Assembly: GCA_020850835.1 (NCBI GenBank)
Contig: JADZDX010000046.1
Coordinates: forward strand, 1 to 56,257
Direction: 5' to 3'
Length of the DNA: 56,257 nucleotides
Origin: Fimbriimonadaceae bacterium
GTDB lineage: Bacteria > Armatimonadota > Fimbriimonadia > Fimbriimonadales > Fimbriimonadaceae
Part shown: in pieces, positions 23,469 to 32,038 of the stretch
Position numbering within the stretch: position 1 is the stretch's first letter
How the letters are laid out: the number at the start of each line of letters is the position of its first letter
Position numbers and translations under genes: made by a program
The notes under the pieces: model-generated
Database searches by the model: none
What the model was told of the DNA's origin: nothing
Seen by the model: only the letters and a program-made list of their open reading frames with translations

Positions 23469-24989
23469 TCAGCCATCGCGCTCCCGATACTGAACTGCTT
23501 CACCGATATGAACCTTCGTGACTTCGTCCGAGCCCGCGAGATCGGCGATAGTACGGGATACCTTGAGGATTCGGTCAAAGACTCGGGCCGACAGGTTCAT
23601 CTTTGCCGCCACCTGCTTGATGAACTCTTGACCCTCGCTATCTAGGCTGATTAGGTCCCGAATCTCTGCTGGCGACATGCGCGCATTGGTACGACTTCCA
23701 CCGAGGCGAGCACTTTGTCGCTTCCGAGCATCGAGGACGCGAGCGCGGATGGACACCGATGGTTCCCCGGGGGCTACATTCATCAACTCATCCGGCTTGA
23801 GCCGGGGGACCGTGATATGTAAGTCAATTCGATCCATTAACGGGCCGCTCAATCGCTGGACGTAGCGCCCACACGTCGCGGGTGATCCCACGCAATTCGC
23901 TTCCGGATATCCCTTGAACCCGCAAGGGCAAGGATTCATTGCCGCAATGAGCATACACGAGGCAGGGAAAGTGAGTGATGCTTGAACGCGGCTCACCGTG
24001 ATTACGCAGTCTTCTAACGGCTGTCGCAACGCTTCAAGAACATCTCGCTGGAACTCGGGACATTCATCCAAGAACAATACGCCGTGGTGCGCGAGGCTGA
24101 CCTCGCCTGGCTTGGGATACTTCCCACCCCCGACCACGGCGGCGTAACTCGTCGTGTGATGGGGAGTTCGAAATGGTCTGTCCCAGATGAGTCCCTGAAC
24201 TTCACCCTTTTGGCCTGCCGCAGAATAGATTCGAGTGACCTCAATGCTTTCCTCAAGGCTGAGCGGCGGGAGAATCGTAACTACACGCCGAGCGAGCATC
24301 GTCTTACCGCTGCCGGGCGGCCCGGTCATGATGACATTGTGACCACCCGCCGCCACGATCTCGAGGGCTCGAATTGCATGTCTCTGCCCCTTCACGTCGC
24401 TGAAATCAACGTGGTAGACGGGATCTTCGACTCCTCCACTGGTCTCGTGCCGAAATGGGGTAAGCGGTGTGTCATTGAAGTGGCGAAGCAAGTCGCCTAG
24501 CTCATGGACCCCGTACACATTAACGCCGGGGACAATCGCTGCCTCCGCCGCATTCTCCATGGGCACAACGAGGTTGGGAATCTTCTTTTCCGCACAGTAG
24601 AGGGCGACATTGAGGGCTCCATCCACCCGTCGGACCCGACCATCGAGCGCAAGTTCGCCGATGATTAGAGTGTCCTCGGTCGCCCCTTCCCGCAGGTCGC
24701 CTTGGGCCACCAATATCGCGGCGGCGATCGGAAGATCATGCCCCGAGCCTTCCTTGCGAATATCGCTCGGGGCGAGGTTCACGATGACCTTGTGGCCGTG
24801 ATAGCGCAGGCCCGTACTGCGGATGGCTGAGCGAACGCGCTCTTTGGCTTCGGCTACTGCCTTGTCGGCCAAACCCACAATGATCGTTCCTGGTTCGCCC
24901 CCTTGGAGGTCGGCCTCGACCTCGACCGCTGCGGCATCAATCCCTAGAAGAGTCGCGGTATGGGAGCGGCCAATAATGCCTTGGTTCAT
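23469..24989 (-). CDS. YifB/ComM family AAA+ ATPase (Mg-chelatase-like)
   Basis: A 506-residue member of the YifB/ComM family. In naturally competent bacteria ComM is a branch-migration helicase that extends incoming DNA during transformation. The N-terminal Lon-protease-like (ChlI) domain is catalytically unproven; VKVIV/NLAPSDIRKEGSGHDLPIA is typical. The ATPase core has Walker A TGPPGSGKT and Walker B FLDECPEFQRDVLEALRQPLED, followed by NPCPCGFKG and the C-terminal Mg-chelatase helical domain. Length and motifs are normal. The ATG overlaps the stop of the upstream small membrane protein gene (ATGA). Confidence 0.92.
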   Translation of the reverse strand: MNQGIIGRSHTATLLGIDAAAVEVEADLQGGEPGTIIVGLADKAVAEAKERVRSAIRSTGLRYHGHKVIVNLAPSDIRKEGSGHDLPIAAAILVAQGDLREGATEDTLIIGELALDGRVRRVDGALNVALYCAEKKIPNLVVPMENAAEAAIVPGVNVYGVHELGDLLRHFNDTPLTPFRHETSGGVEDPVYHVDFSDVKGQRHAIRALEIVAAGGHNVIMTGPPGSGKTMLARRVVTILPPLSLEESIEVTRIYSAAGQKGEVQGLIWDRPFRTPHHTTSYAAVVGGGKYPKPGEVSLAHHGVLFLDECPEFQRDVLEALRQPLEDCVITVSRVQASLTFPASCMLIAAMNPCPCGFKGYPEANCVGSPATCGRYVQRLSGPLMDRIDLHITVPRLKPDELMNVAPGEPSVSIRARVLDARKRQSARLGGSRTNARMSPAEIRDLISLDSEGQEFIKQVAAKMNLSARVFDRILKVSRTIADLAGSDEVTKVHIGEAVQYRERDG

Positions 24990-25315
24990 GGCTCTTCGGC
25001 GATTGGCGGCTCTTCGATCGGCGCTCTCGGGCGAATTTCACCGATAGCGGCTTGGTACATGCGGATGCCTCGATTGGCGATCACCGATCCGACAATGCAC
25101 ATTAAGAGTAATAGGGCAATGCGAAAGATCAATTCAACCGCGGACCGTCCCGCGAAGTTCACATCCACGGTTTGCTCGGCTTTGATGCCGAGGACATCAG
25201 CGGCCGGCCTCTGAAAGAGGTCATACGCAATCCGAAACGTGAGCAATAAGAGTGCCACGCCACCGAGAAAGGTGACGATGCCGATAACTTGACCGGAGGC
25301 GTTCCGTGACTGCAA
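24986..25315 (-). CDS. Small two-helix membrane protein of unknown function
   Basis: A 109-residue protein that I do not recognise. It has two hydrophobic segments (about residues 11-28, IGIVTFLGGVALLLLTF, and 62-79, LIFRIALLLLMCIVGSVIA) and a proline/glutamate-rich C-terminus (EEPPIAEEP). The start is a TTG at 25315; a CATAAT box 8 nt upstream supports it. It is translationally coupled to the YifB gene by an ATGA overlap. Confidence 0.65.
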   Translation of the reverse strand: MQSRNASGQVIGIVTFLGGVALLLLTFRIAYDLFQRPAADVLGIKAEQTVDVNFAGRSAVELIFRIALLLLMCIVGSVIANRGIRMYQAAIGEIRPRAPIEEPPIAEEP

Positions 25316-25323
25316 GTGCTCGG

Positions 25324-25329
25324 ATTATG
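25324..25329 (-). promoter_or_regulatory. -10 box (CATAAT) of the small protein-YifB operon
   Basis: CATAAT on the minus strand lies 8 nt before the TTG at 25315, giving a transcript that starts at or just before the start codon. Confidence 0.35.
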
Positions 25330-25424
25330 CCACGCCTGCATCTAGCATGACCAGAGCCGCGAGAGCATCGGATAGGCTGGCCATTTTGCGAAAATGAATG
25401 AACGAGGCCAAGCGATAAGTGGCG

Positions 25425-25430
25425 TATGAT
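25425..25430 (+). promoter_or_regulatory. -10 box (TATGAT) of the DUF1800 gene
   Basis: TATGAT is followed by 5 nt and the ATG at 25436, so the mRNA would be leaderless. A small inverted repeat, CATTTT-GCG-AAAATG (25382-25396), lies about 30 bp further upstream and may be an operator. Confidence 0.4.
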
Positions 25431-25435
25431 AGGGT

Positions 25436-26875
25436 ATGGATGACCGTGCTCGTGTTGCCCATCTCTTAAGGCGCTTCGGTTTGGGGGCCGGGAAGACCGA
25501 ACTGGATATCTTCGCGCCGCTTGGCGTGGATGGAGCCATCAGCCGACTGATCAATTATGAGTCGGTACCTGAGCAATTCCCGGCGACAGCGTGGGAGTTC
25601 ATGGCGTATGAGGACGGCAAGTACCAACTTGATCCGCCACAGGTCACGGGCTGGTGGGCCCTAAGGATGCTCTTATCCCAACGCCCCCTTGAGCAACGGC
25701 TCACGCTCCTTTGGCACGATCATTTCAGCGTGAGTGGGGAGAAGGTCTTTGATGCGCCGATGATGCTCCAGTACTTGGAAGTTCTCCGCCAGAACGCGAG
25801 CGGTGATTTCCGCAAGCTCCTGCACCAGATCAGCCGTACACCGGCGCTCTTGTTCTATCTCGATACCCACCTTAGTACGAAGTTCAAGCCAAACGAGAAC
25901 TTTGCGCGAGAACTACTTGAACTCTTCACCCTCGGGCAGGGCAATTATTCGGAGAAAGACATTCAGGAAGCAGCCCGCGCCTTCACGGGCTGGAGCATCC
26001 ATTACGGTGGGATTGGTCTAGAAAATGACTTCGACGCCCTGCGCCAGAACGCGGCCAAAGAAGGACATTCGATCTTCAGCTTCTGCGAGGTTCCCGATCT
26101 TCATGATCCCGGTGAGAAGCTCATCCTTGGGCAGCGAGGCAATTTTGCTGGTGGAGAAGTGCTCGACATCACTCTGGCCCATGCCGCCACGCCAAAGTTC
26201 ATTGCCACCAAGCTCGTCAATTGGCTGGTGGGCGAAGGCGCCACCACCGCGATGGTGGACAAGATTGCCGCCCAACTGCGAAAGGACGAGTACCAATTCC
26301 GCCCCAGTCTGCGATTCATCGCCGAGTCGCCCGAGTTCTGGTCGGAGAACACCATCCGCAAGAACGCCAAGAGCCCGGTGGATTTCACAGTCGCGCTCTT
26401 CCGTCAGTTCGGCGTCGGCGATCTTCTCCGCCAGCTTCGTGGCAAGCCGGGCGAGCCGGTTCGCAAGGAAATCAAGGACATCAGCCTTGGCCTCGGCTTC
26501 TTGATGAGCCAGCAGGGCTTGCTCCTCCTCTATCCGCCCAATGTCGGAGGATGGGAATGGGGCAAGGCGTGGATCACGAGCACGAATATGACCAGCCGTT
26601 GGGGGCACGCCAAGATCGTGTTCCAAGGCGATGACCCGAACCGCCCGATTGCCGCGTGGATCGGTCAGCGCATCCTCAAGGAGTTCAATGGTGCGATCGT
26701 GGACGGCTTCCTTGACATTTTCGATGGCGACCCCACGACTGAGCAGCGCGCCGTCCTCAAGGGAATTGCCGACAAGCATGGGAAGTCTGCTCTGAGCGAC
26801 AAAGACCGGGCCAGCGAGTTGTTTGTCGAGTTGGGCACCGCGCTCTTTGCTATGCCCAGCTACCAAATGTGTTAG
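25436..26875 (+). CDS. DUF1800 family protein
   Basis: A 479-residue protein of the DUF1800 family, recognised from RVAHLLRRFGLGAG at the N-terminus, LTLLWHDHFSVS, NENFARELLELFTLG and GWEWGKAWITSTNM. The biochemical function is unknown. Family members are often encoded next to a DUF1501 gene in planctomycetes and related phyla; here the neighbour is nhaA and no DUF1501 gene is present. There is no clear signal peptide. The start is supported by the TATGAT box 5 nt upstream. Confidence 0.87.
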   Translation: MDDRARVAHLLRRFGLGAGKTELDIFAPLGVDGAISRLINYESVPEQFPATAWEFMAYEDGKYQLDPPQVTGWWALRMLLSQRPLEQRLTLLWHDHFSVSGEKVFDAPMMLQYLEVLRQNASGDFRKLLHQISRTPALLFYLDTHLSTKFKPNENFARELLELFTLGQGNYSEKDIQEAARAFTGWSIHYGGIGLENDFDALRQNAAKEGHSIFSFCEVPDLHDPGEKLILGQRGNFAGGEVLDITLAHAATPKFIATKLVNWLVGEGATTAMVDKIAAQLRKDEYQFRPSLRFIAESPEFWSENTIRKNAKSPVDFTVALFRQFGVGDLLRQLRGKPGEPVRKEIKDISLGLGFLMSQQGLLLLYPPNVGGWEWGKAWITSTNMTSRWGHAKIVFQGDDPNRPIAAWIGQRILKEFNGAIVDGFLDIFDGDPTTEQRAVLKGIADKHGKSALSDKDRASELFVELGTALFAMPSYQMC

Positions 26876-26884
26876 CGATTCGGC

Positions 26885-26890
26885 GACAAT
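26885..26890 (+). promoter_or_regulatory. -10 box (GACAAT) of nhaA
   Basis: GACAAT is followed by GAACGG and the GTG at 26897, the 6-nt leaderless spacing. It lies in the 21-bp gap after the DUF1800 gene and supports the GTG start. Confidence 0.4.
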
Positions 26891-26896
26891 GAACGG

Positions 26897-28042
26897 GTGA
26901 GGAGAAAGCTCGCGGCCTTCATCGCCCGTTTTATTGCACTGGAAGCCAGTAGCGGGGTCGTACTCTTCATCTTTGCTGTGCTTGCTATGGCCTGGGCGAA
27001 TGTTGCGCCGTCTGCGTATGGGCGCTTCTGGCATCATCACCTAGGCGATTTGAGCCTGTCTCATTGGGTGAACGATGGGCTCATGGCGGCTTTCTTCTTG
27101 GTCGTCGGCCTCGAGATCAAGCATGAAGCCGTCGCAGGAGCCTTTCGCACTTGGAGGGCAGCTTCGCTTCCCGTCTATGCTGCATTGGGGGGAATGGTGG
27201 TTCCCGTGGCCTTGTATCTGATTGTCAATGGCGGTTTGCCATCGGCCCGTGGCTGGGGCGTCCCCATGGCGACTGATATCGCTTTTGCCTTGGGTGTTCT
27301 TGCCTTGCTGGGGCGCCGGGTTCCGTCCGGCTTACGACTCCTGCTGATGGCCCTTGCAATCGCGGATGACCTTGGAGCCGTTCTCGTGATCGCCTTTTTC
27401 TATACGACATCGGTACACGGCTGGCTCCTCGCGGCTGGATTTGCGCTTTGGGGTCTGATGCTCCTGCTGAGCCGCGTTGGCGTACGTTCGCTGATCCCCT
27501 ACGCGGTACTAGCCGTTGGGATGTGGGCCTGTATCCTGCCGAGCGGGGTGCATGCCACCATTGCAGGGGTACTCGCCGCCTTTGCGTTCCCAAAGGCTTC
27601 GCTGGAATCCGTCATAGAACGGCTTCATCCATGGGTGGCCTATGGGGTCATGCCGCTCTTCGCCCTAGCGAATGCCGGGGTGCCGATCTCGTTACCCCTG
27701 ATGGTGAAGGAGGCCGGCTCCCCGATTGGGTGTGGCATATTGCTGGGATTGGTCGTGGGCAAGCCGTTCGGGATTGGGCTAGCGTCGTGGTTGGCGGTTC
27801 GGTTTGGAGGATGCCATCTGCCAGCGGGGGTCCGGTTCCGCCACATCCTCGTGATGGGCTGTCTGGGCGGGATTGGCTTTACGATGGCCCTGTTCATCAA
27901 CGACTTGGCGTTCCGCGCTCCTGCCGGGGCCGCGACCGGGAAGTTGGCGATTGTGATGGCGTCGGTCGTTTCGGCCTCGCTCGGGGTCGCCTTGAGCTTC
28001 CCAAAATCCCACCCTGCTCACAGCGAGGGTGATGGCCTTTAG
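26897..28042 (+). CDS. nhaA: Na+/H+ antiporter NhaA
   Basis: Exchanges internal sodium for external protons at the inner membrane, for sodium and alkaline pH tolerance. The 381 residues are normal length, with about 11-12 hydrophobic helices. The paired aspartates of the ion site are present in LAIADDLGAVLVIAFFYT (about residues 157-158). GLEIKHE, VPMATDIAFALG and GIGFTMALFINDLAF are further family motifs. Start is GTG 26897. Confidence 0.94.
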   Translation: MRRKLAAFIARFIALEASSGVVLFIFAVLAMAWANVAPSAYGRFWHHHLGDLSLSHWVNDGLMAAFFLVVGLEIKHEAVAGAFRTWRAASLPVYAALGGMVVPVALYLIVNGGLPSARGWGVPMATDIAFALGVLALLGRRVPSGLRLLLMALAIADDLGAVLVIAFFYTTSVHGWLLAAGFALWGLMLLLSRVGVRSLIPYAVLAVGMWACILPSGVHATIAGVLAAFAFPKASLESVIERLHPWVAYGVMPLFALANAGVPISLPLMVKEAGSPIGCGILLGLVVGKPFGIGLASWLAVRFGGCHLPAGVRFRHILVMGCLGGIGFTMALFINDLAFRAPAGAATGKLAIVMASVVSASLGVALSFPKSHPAHSEGDGL

Positions 28043-28107
28043 GCTTGGTGGCTTTCGTTGGTTTGACCACAAACCCCAACCCAACTACCTCCGTATATAG
28101 AAAAAGG

Positions 28108-28659
28108 ATGCACACCATTGGAGCAATCGCCATCGCGGGGATCGCGGCCCTCGCCGCGACGCTGGCCATGAACAGCGGCGACCCGCCCGCCCGCAACAGC
28201 AAGGAGAAAACTTTGACCTGGGATACCTTGAAACCCGAAGAAACGAGCCCAAAACGCGACGATAAGCTGGTTCTGACCGATGCTGAATGGCGTAAGCGCC
28301 TGAAGCCCGATCAATACAAGATTCTGCGCTCGCATGGCACCGACCCTGCTTTCTGCGGGATTCTGGAAGACAATCACCTTGAGGGCGAGTATCACTGCGC
28401 AGGCTGCAACTTACCCCTCTTCCGAAGCGATGACAAATTCAACAGTGGCACGGGCTGGCCGTCGTTTTTGCTTCCGGTGGCTCGGAAGAATGTCTGGTTT
28501 CGTACCGACCGGAGCTACGGCATGACGCGGGTTGAAGTGCTCTGTGCGAAATGCGACGGCCATCTCGGTCACGTGTTTCCCGATGGCCCCGCGCCGAGTG
28601 GCCTGAGATTCTGCATCAACGGCAACGCGCTGAGTTTTGTGAAGAAAGTCGTGAAATAG
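28108..28659 (+). CDS. msrB: Peptide methionine (R)-S-oxide reductase, exported
   Basis: Reduces the R epimer of methionine sulfoxide in oxidised proteins. The core has zinc-binding pairs CAGC and CAKC and the FNSGTGWPSF motif. The catalytic cysteine Cys169 is in RFCINGNAL; the usual serine of CINSxSL is replaced by Gly. An N-terminal hydrophobic segment (IGAIAIAGIAALAATLAM) suggests export or membrane anchoring, so it would repair envelope proteins. ATG 28108 is preferred because it opens this segment and follows a TATATAG box; the frame is also open from TTG 28045. No msrA is nearby. Confidence 0.9.
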   Translation: MHTIGAIAIAGIAALAATLAMNSGDPPARNSKEKTLTWDTLKPEETSPKRDDKLVLTDAEWRKRLKPDQYKILRSHGTDPAFCGILEDNHLEGEYHCAGCNLPLFRSDDKFNSGTGWPSFLLPVARKNVWFRTDRSYGMTRVEVLCAKCDGHLGHVFPDGPAPSGLRFCINGNALSFVKKVVK

Positions 28660-28715
28660 AACTCCGATCTCTGAACAAAGTCCCAAAGGCGCAACTAATA
28701 TCCTGGCCTCCCTCG

Positions 28716-28721
28716 TACACT
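28716..28721 (+). promoter_or_regulatory. -10 box (TACACT) before the structured leader
   Basis: TACACT, the same hexamer as before the SGNH gene, would start transcription near 28728. That is just before the first strand of the predicted leader structure at 28731, so the structure would lie at the very 5' end of the protease mRNA. Confidence 0.4.
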
Positions 28722-28730
28722 AACCGGGAA

Positions 28731-28805
28731 GAGATTGTGGACTAGAGGAGAAGGGGGGAGCTGGCGCTATGCCGGCAATGCCCGGCAACCTCTCCAGGTA
28801 ATCTC
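28731..28805 (+). promoter_or_regulatory. Structured 5' leader, SAM-I-like core sequence
   Basis: This 75-nt leader can form three nested helices: GAGATT/AATCTC (28731-28736 with 28800-28805), AGAGG/CCTCT (28744-28748 with 28789-28793) and GCTGGC/GCCGGC (28760-28765 with 28771-28776, loop GCTAT). It contains GGGAGCTGGC and GCCCGGCAACC, close to the conserved GGGAC(T)GGC and GCCCGGCAACC segments of the SAM-I riboswitch. The P3 and P4 helices of a full SAM-I aptamer are absent. The CCTC of the second helix could alternatively pair with the GAGG Shine-Dalgarno sequence at 28811-28814, which would make a translational switch. The ligand assignment is uncertain. Confidence 0.4.
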
Positions 28806-28818
28806 AACCCGAGGATTC

Positions 28819-31800
28819 ATGCTAAGTCTTGCTCTTGCTGCCATCGTCGCTGGCACACCAACTGAAATGCGGCTTCTCCGGAATGCCGACATCTATGGCG
28901 ACACCATTGTCTTCAACTATGCATCCGACCTTTGGGTAATGGATCGAAAGGACGGGCAGGCCCGTCGGCTCACCAGCTCCCTAGCGAACGAGACCTATGC
29001 TCGCTTTAGCCCTAATGGGAAGCAGATTGCCTTCTCCGGGAACTATGACGGCAATGTTGATGTGTACGTGATTGATACTGACGGCGGTGAACCCAAGCGG
29101 CTCACCTTTAACGGTTCGCCTGACTTGGTGTTGGATTGGACACCCGACGGCAAGATAGCTTACAGAACGCCATTTAACAGCCCCACTCAGCGCACGGCTT
29201 CGCTGTGGACAGTGGATCCGAAAGGGGGGCAAGGGACCAAGACGGCCATTGATGAAGTCGCTGATCTCAGCTATAGCTCGGACGGCGGCACGATTGCTTA
29301 CAATCGCAATAACAGCCACCAGTTCAACTGGCGACGCTATCGCGGTGGTACCCAGGGCCGCATCGCCTTCTACAACTTTGCCAAGAACACCTACGAAGAG
29401 ATTCCGAGCAAACTTGAGAACCGCTGGCAGCCGCAATGGATCGGCAATTCGGTTTACTACATTGGAGACAAGGACTTCGGGACGCGCAACATGTGGAAGT
29501 ACGACATTGCTTCCAAGCGCGAATCACGTGTCACCGACTTCAAGGATGCCGACATCAAGAATCCGGCCGGCGACGACAAAACCCTGATTTGGGAACGAAA
29601 CGGCTATTTGGAGACGCTGGACCTCGCCTCGGGCAAAGTCGAAAAGGTCAAGGCCTTTATCGGTAGCGACTTTGTGCCTTCTCGACCGCAGCTTCGCAAT
29701 TTCGGCAACCAAGTAACGAACTTTGGCATCAGCCCGACCGGTGCGCGCTTAGCGGTTGAAGCCCGGGGAGAGATCTTTAGCGTTCCAGCGAGAACGGGCG
29801 AGACCCGGAATCTGGTCAATGCTCCTGCTAGTCGCGAGCGACTGCCTGAGTGGTCCCCCGACGGCAAGGTGATTAGCTACATCAGCGATGTATCAGGTGA
29901 AAACCAGCTTTATACTCGCCCTCAAATGGGCGGAGTAGCGAAATTGCACCGCGTCAGCAACCAGATTAATGGATACAGTTGGTCGCCCGATGGGAAGTAC
30001 ATTGGTTACACAACGCAGGACTTCAAGCTGATCATCCACGAAGTCGCCACGGGTAAAGAGTCTCTCGTCGCGGAGAGCGAGTACCAGAGCAACATGAGTT
30101 GGGACTGGGCGCCGAATTCCGATTGGATCGTTTATTCGTGTGCACTACCCAATTTGCAAGGCGCGGTCTTCATGTACAACGTTGCTGGAAACAAGAGCAC
30201 AAAAATCACGGAGGGTTATTACAGCGACAACAGAGTAACGTTTGACCAAAACGGCAAGTACGTTTACTTCACATCTGTGCGAACCTTTGCGCCATTAAGC
30301 GGGGCTTTCGAGTTCATGATGAATATGGCCGATGGCGAACGGGTCTATGCAATCGCGCTCAGCAAGGATGCGGCAAACCCCATGCTGCAGCCGGGTGACG
30401 AAGAGCCGACAGGAGATGCTCCAGCCGCTGGCGGTGCAGCCGCTCCCGCGGCGGACGCGCCAAAGGGCACGCGCGTTGATCTCGATGGAATTGAAGATCG
30501 AATCATTCCTCTTCAACTTGGTGCTGGCGCTTATCCCATGATTTTGGGCTTGAACAATGGCGTCTTGATTTACAACGATGGCGTCCTCGGGATGTGGAGT
30601 TGGGCGGCGCGTCAGTTCTTGCCGATTTACCAGGGCGGTATCTCGGGGATCAATCTAAATGCGAAGCGCAACAAGGTTGCCATCAACACCGGACAGTTCA
30701 TTTCATTGATGAATGTCGCCCCGGGGCAGGAGGCGGCGTCGGGCCGCGTGAACATGTCGGGAGTTGAATATCAATGGGATCCCAAGGCCGAATGGAAGCA
30801 GATGTTTGGCGAAGTTTGGCGATGGGAGCGAGATGTCTTCTATGATCCCAAGCTGCTGGGTCTGGATTGGAACGCGATTGGGAAGCAATACGAGTCGATG
30901 TTGCCCTACGTTAGGCATCGCTCTGATCTGAATTACGTCTTCAGCCTCATGATCGGCGAACTTGGCACGGGTCACGCGTACGTTTCCGGTGGAGAATTGG
31001 GTCCAAGTGGACCCAATGTTCCGGTTGGTCAACTTGGTGCCGACTTTGAGGTCGTTGGTAATAATGTTCGGTTCAAGAAGATCTACAAGGGTCTGAGTTT
31101 TGAAGAAGGTCGTCGTGGCCCCCTCGGAGAACTCGGTGTTAACGTCAAGGACGGCGACTATTTGCTTGAAATTGATGGCGCAAAGGTGGACCGCGACACC
31201 GATCCTGAAAGCTTGTTGCAGGGCAAAGTGGGCCGGACCGTTGTGCTGACGGTGAATTCATCTCCGGCAATGGCCGGGGCTCGTAAGGTCCGAGTTCGCC
31301 CGATTGCAAATGAGTCTGAGCTCCGATACATCACTTGGGTCGAAAGCAATCGAGCCTATGTTGCGAAGCAGTCGGGTGGCCGAATTGGATACCTTCACGT
31401 TCCCGATACATCCATGCCCGGCGTCATTGAGTTCATCAAGGGCTTCTATAGCCAAATTGACAAAGATGCGTGGGTGATTGATGAGCGCTTTAACGGCGGC
31501 GGAATGATTCCAACATTTTTCATTGAGTTCCTGCAGCGCGAAGTAATGGCCGGGTTTAAGGCGCGGGACACCAAACCCATCTTCTTCCCAACTGGGAACT
31601 TGACCGGCCCGAAGGCAATGCTTATCAACGAGCACGCCGGATCAGGTGGAGATATGTTCCCATGGCTCTTCAAGGAGCACAAACTAGGTCCGCTCATTGG
31701 TATGCGAACCTGGGGTGGTTTGGTCGGAATCCAGGGTGGCGTGCCGCTTGTGGATGGTGGTCAAGTAACGGCCCCCGGTTTCGGAATCTATGATCCGTTC

Positions 31801-31989
31801 AAGGGGGCATGGGTGGCGGAGAACACGGGCATCTCTCCGGATATCCAAGTTGATAATCGGCCCGATCAACTGGCAAAGGGACTTGATCCCCAGTTGGACC
31901 GAGCCTTGGCATACCTCGCGGAAGAACTGAAGAAGGCACGCAAACCGCTGAAGGTTCCGCCATTCCCGACGGCCAAGCCTGGGCAATAG
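28819..31989 (+). CDS. Tricorn-like S41 family protease
   Basis: A 1056-residue homologue of Tricorn protease, which degrades oligopeptides. The N-terminal half has TolB/WD-like propeller strands (MDRKDGQARRLTSS, FSPNGKQIAFSGN, VIDTDGGEPKRLTF). An Ala/Pro-rich linker (about residue 555) is followed by the core: H in GELGTGHAYVSGG, a PDZ domain (YLLEIDGAKVDRDT), the nucleophile Ser942 in HAGSGGDMFPW and the final acidic residue in ENTGISPDIQV. All catalytic motifs look intact. ATG 28819 is chosen because it begins a signal-like segment (MLSLALAAIVAGTP) and follows GAGGA; the longer reading from 28735 would translate the structured leader. An exported location is inferred. Confidence 0.88.
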   Translation: MLSLALAAIVAGTPTEMRLLRNADIYGDTIVFNYASDLWVMDRKDGQARRLTSSLANETYARFSPNGKQIAFSGNYDGNVDVYVIDTDGGEPKRLTFNGSPDLVLDWTPDGKIAYRTPFNSPTQRTASLWTVDPKGGQGTKTAIDEVADLSYSSDGGTIAYNRNNSHQFNWRRYRGGTQGRIAFYNFAKNTYEEIPSKLENRWQPQWIGNSVYYIGDKDFGTRNMWKYDIASKRESRVTDFKDADIKNPAGDDKTLIWERNGYLETLDLASGKVEKVKAFIGSDFVPSRPQLRNFGNQVTNFGISPTGARLAVEARGEIFSVPARTGETRNLVNAPASRERLPEWSPDGKVISYISDVSGENQLYTRPQMGGVAKLHRVSNQINGYSWSPDGKYIGYTTQDFKLIIHEVATGKESLVAESEYQSNMSWDWAPNSDWIVYSCALPNLQGAVFMYNVAGNKSTKITEGYYSDNRVTFDQNGKYVYFTSVRTFAPLSGAFEFMMNMADGERVYAIALSKDAANPMLQPGDEEPTGDAPAAGGAAAPAADAPKGTRVDLDGIEDRIIPLQLGAGAYPMILGLNNGVLIYNDGVLGMWSWAARQFLPIYQGGISGINLNAKRNKVAINTGQFISLMNVAPGQEAASGRVNMSGVEYQWDPKAEWKQMFGEVWRWERDVFYDPKLLGLDWNAIGKQYESMLPYVRHRSDLNYVFSLMIGELGTGHAYVSGGELGPSGPNVPVGQLGADFEVVGNNVRFKKIYKGLSFEEGRRGPLGELGVNVKDGDYLLEIDGAKVDRDTDPESLLQGKVGRTVVLTVNSSPAMAGARKVRVRPIANESELRYITWVESNRAYVAKQSGGRIGYLHVPDTSMPGVIEFIKGFYSQIDKDAWVIDERFNGGGMIPTFFIEFLQREVMAGFKARDTKPIFFPTGNLTGPKAMLINEHAGSGGDMFPWLFKEHKLGPLIGMRTWGGLVGIQGGVPLVDGGQVTAPGFGIYDPFKGAWVAENTGISPDIQVDNRPDQLAKGLDPQLDRALAYLAEELKKARKPLKVPPFPTAKPGQ

Positions 31990-32009
31990 GGGGAGACACC
32001 TTCGCACAA

Positions 32010-32033
32010 GGGCCCGATCTAAGGATCGGGCCC
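32010..32033. terminator. Two-way hairpin between convergent genes
   Basis: GGGCCCGATC (32010-32019) and GATCGGGCCC (32024-32033) form a perfect 10-bp stem with the loop TAAG. It lies 20 nt after the protease stop and 5 nt from the stop of the convergent acyltransferase. There is no T-run on either side, so termination efficiency is uncertain. Confidence 0.7.
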
Positions 32034-32038
32034 GAGTC

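Noticed and set aside
26018-27040. A 340-residue open frame on the minus strand opposite the DUF1800 and nhaA genes
   Set aside because: It spans two recognised genes in antisense, and its sequence has no family features; it is a codon-bias shadow.
28731-28805. A bona fide full SAM-I riboswitch
   Set aside because: The conserved GCCCGGCAACC-like core is present, but the P3 and P4 helices and the J3/4 sequence expected of SAM-I are not. It is kept only as a structured leader of uncertain class.
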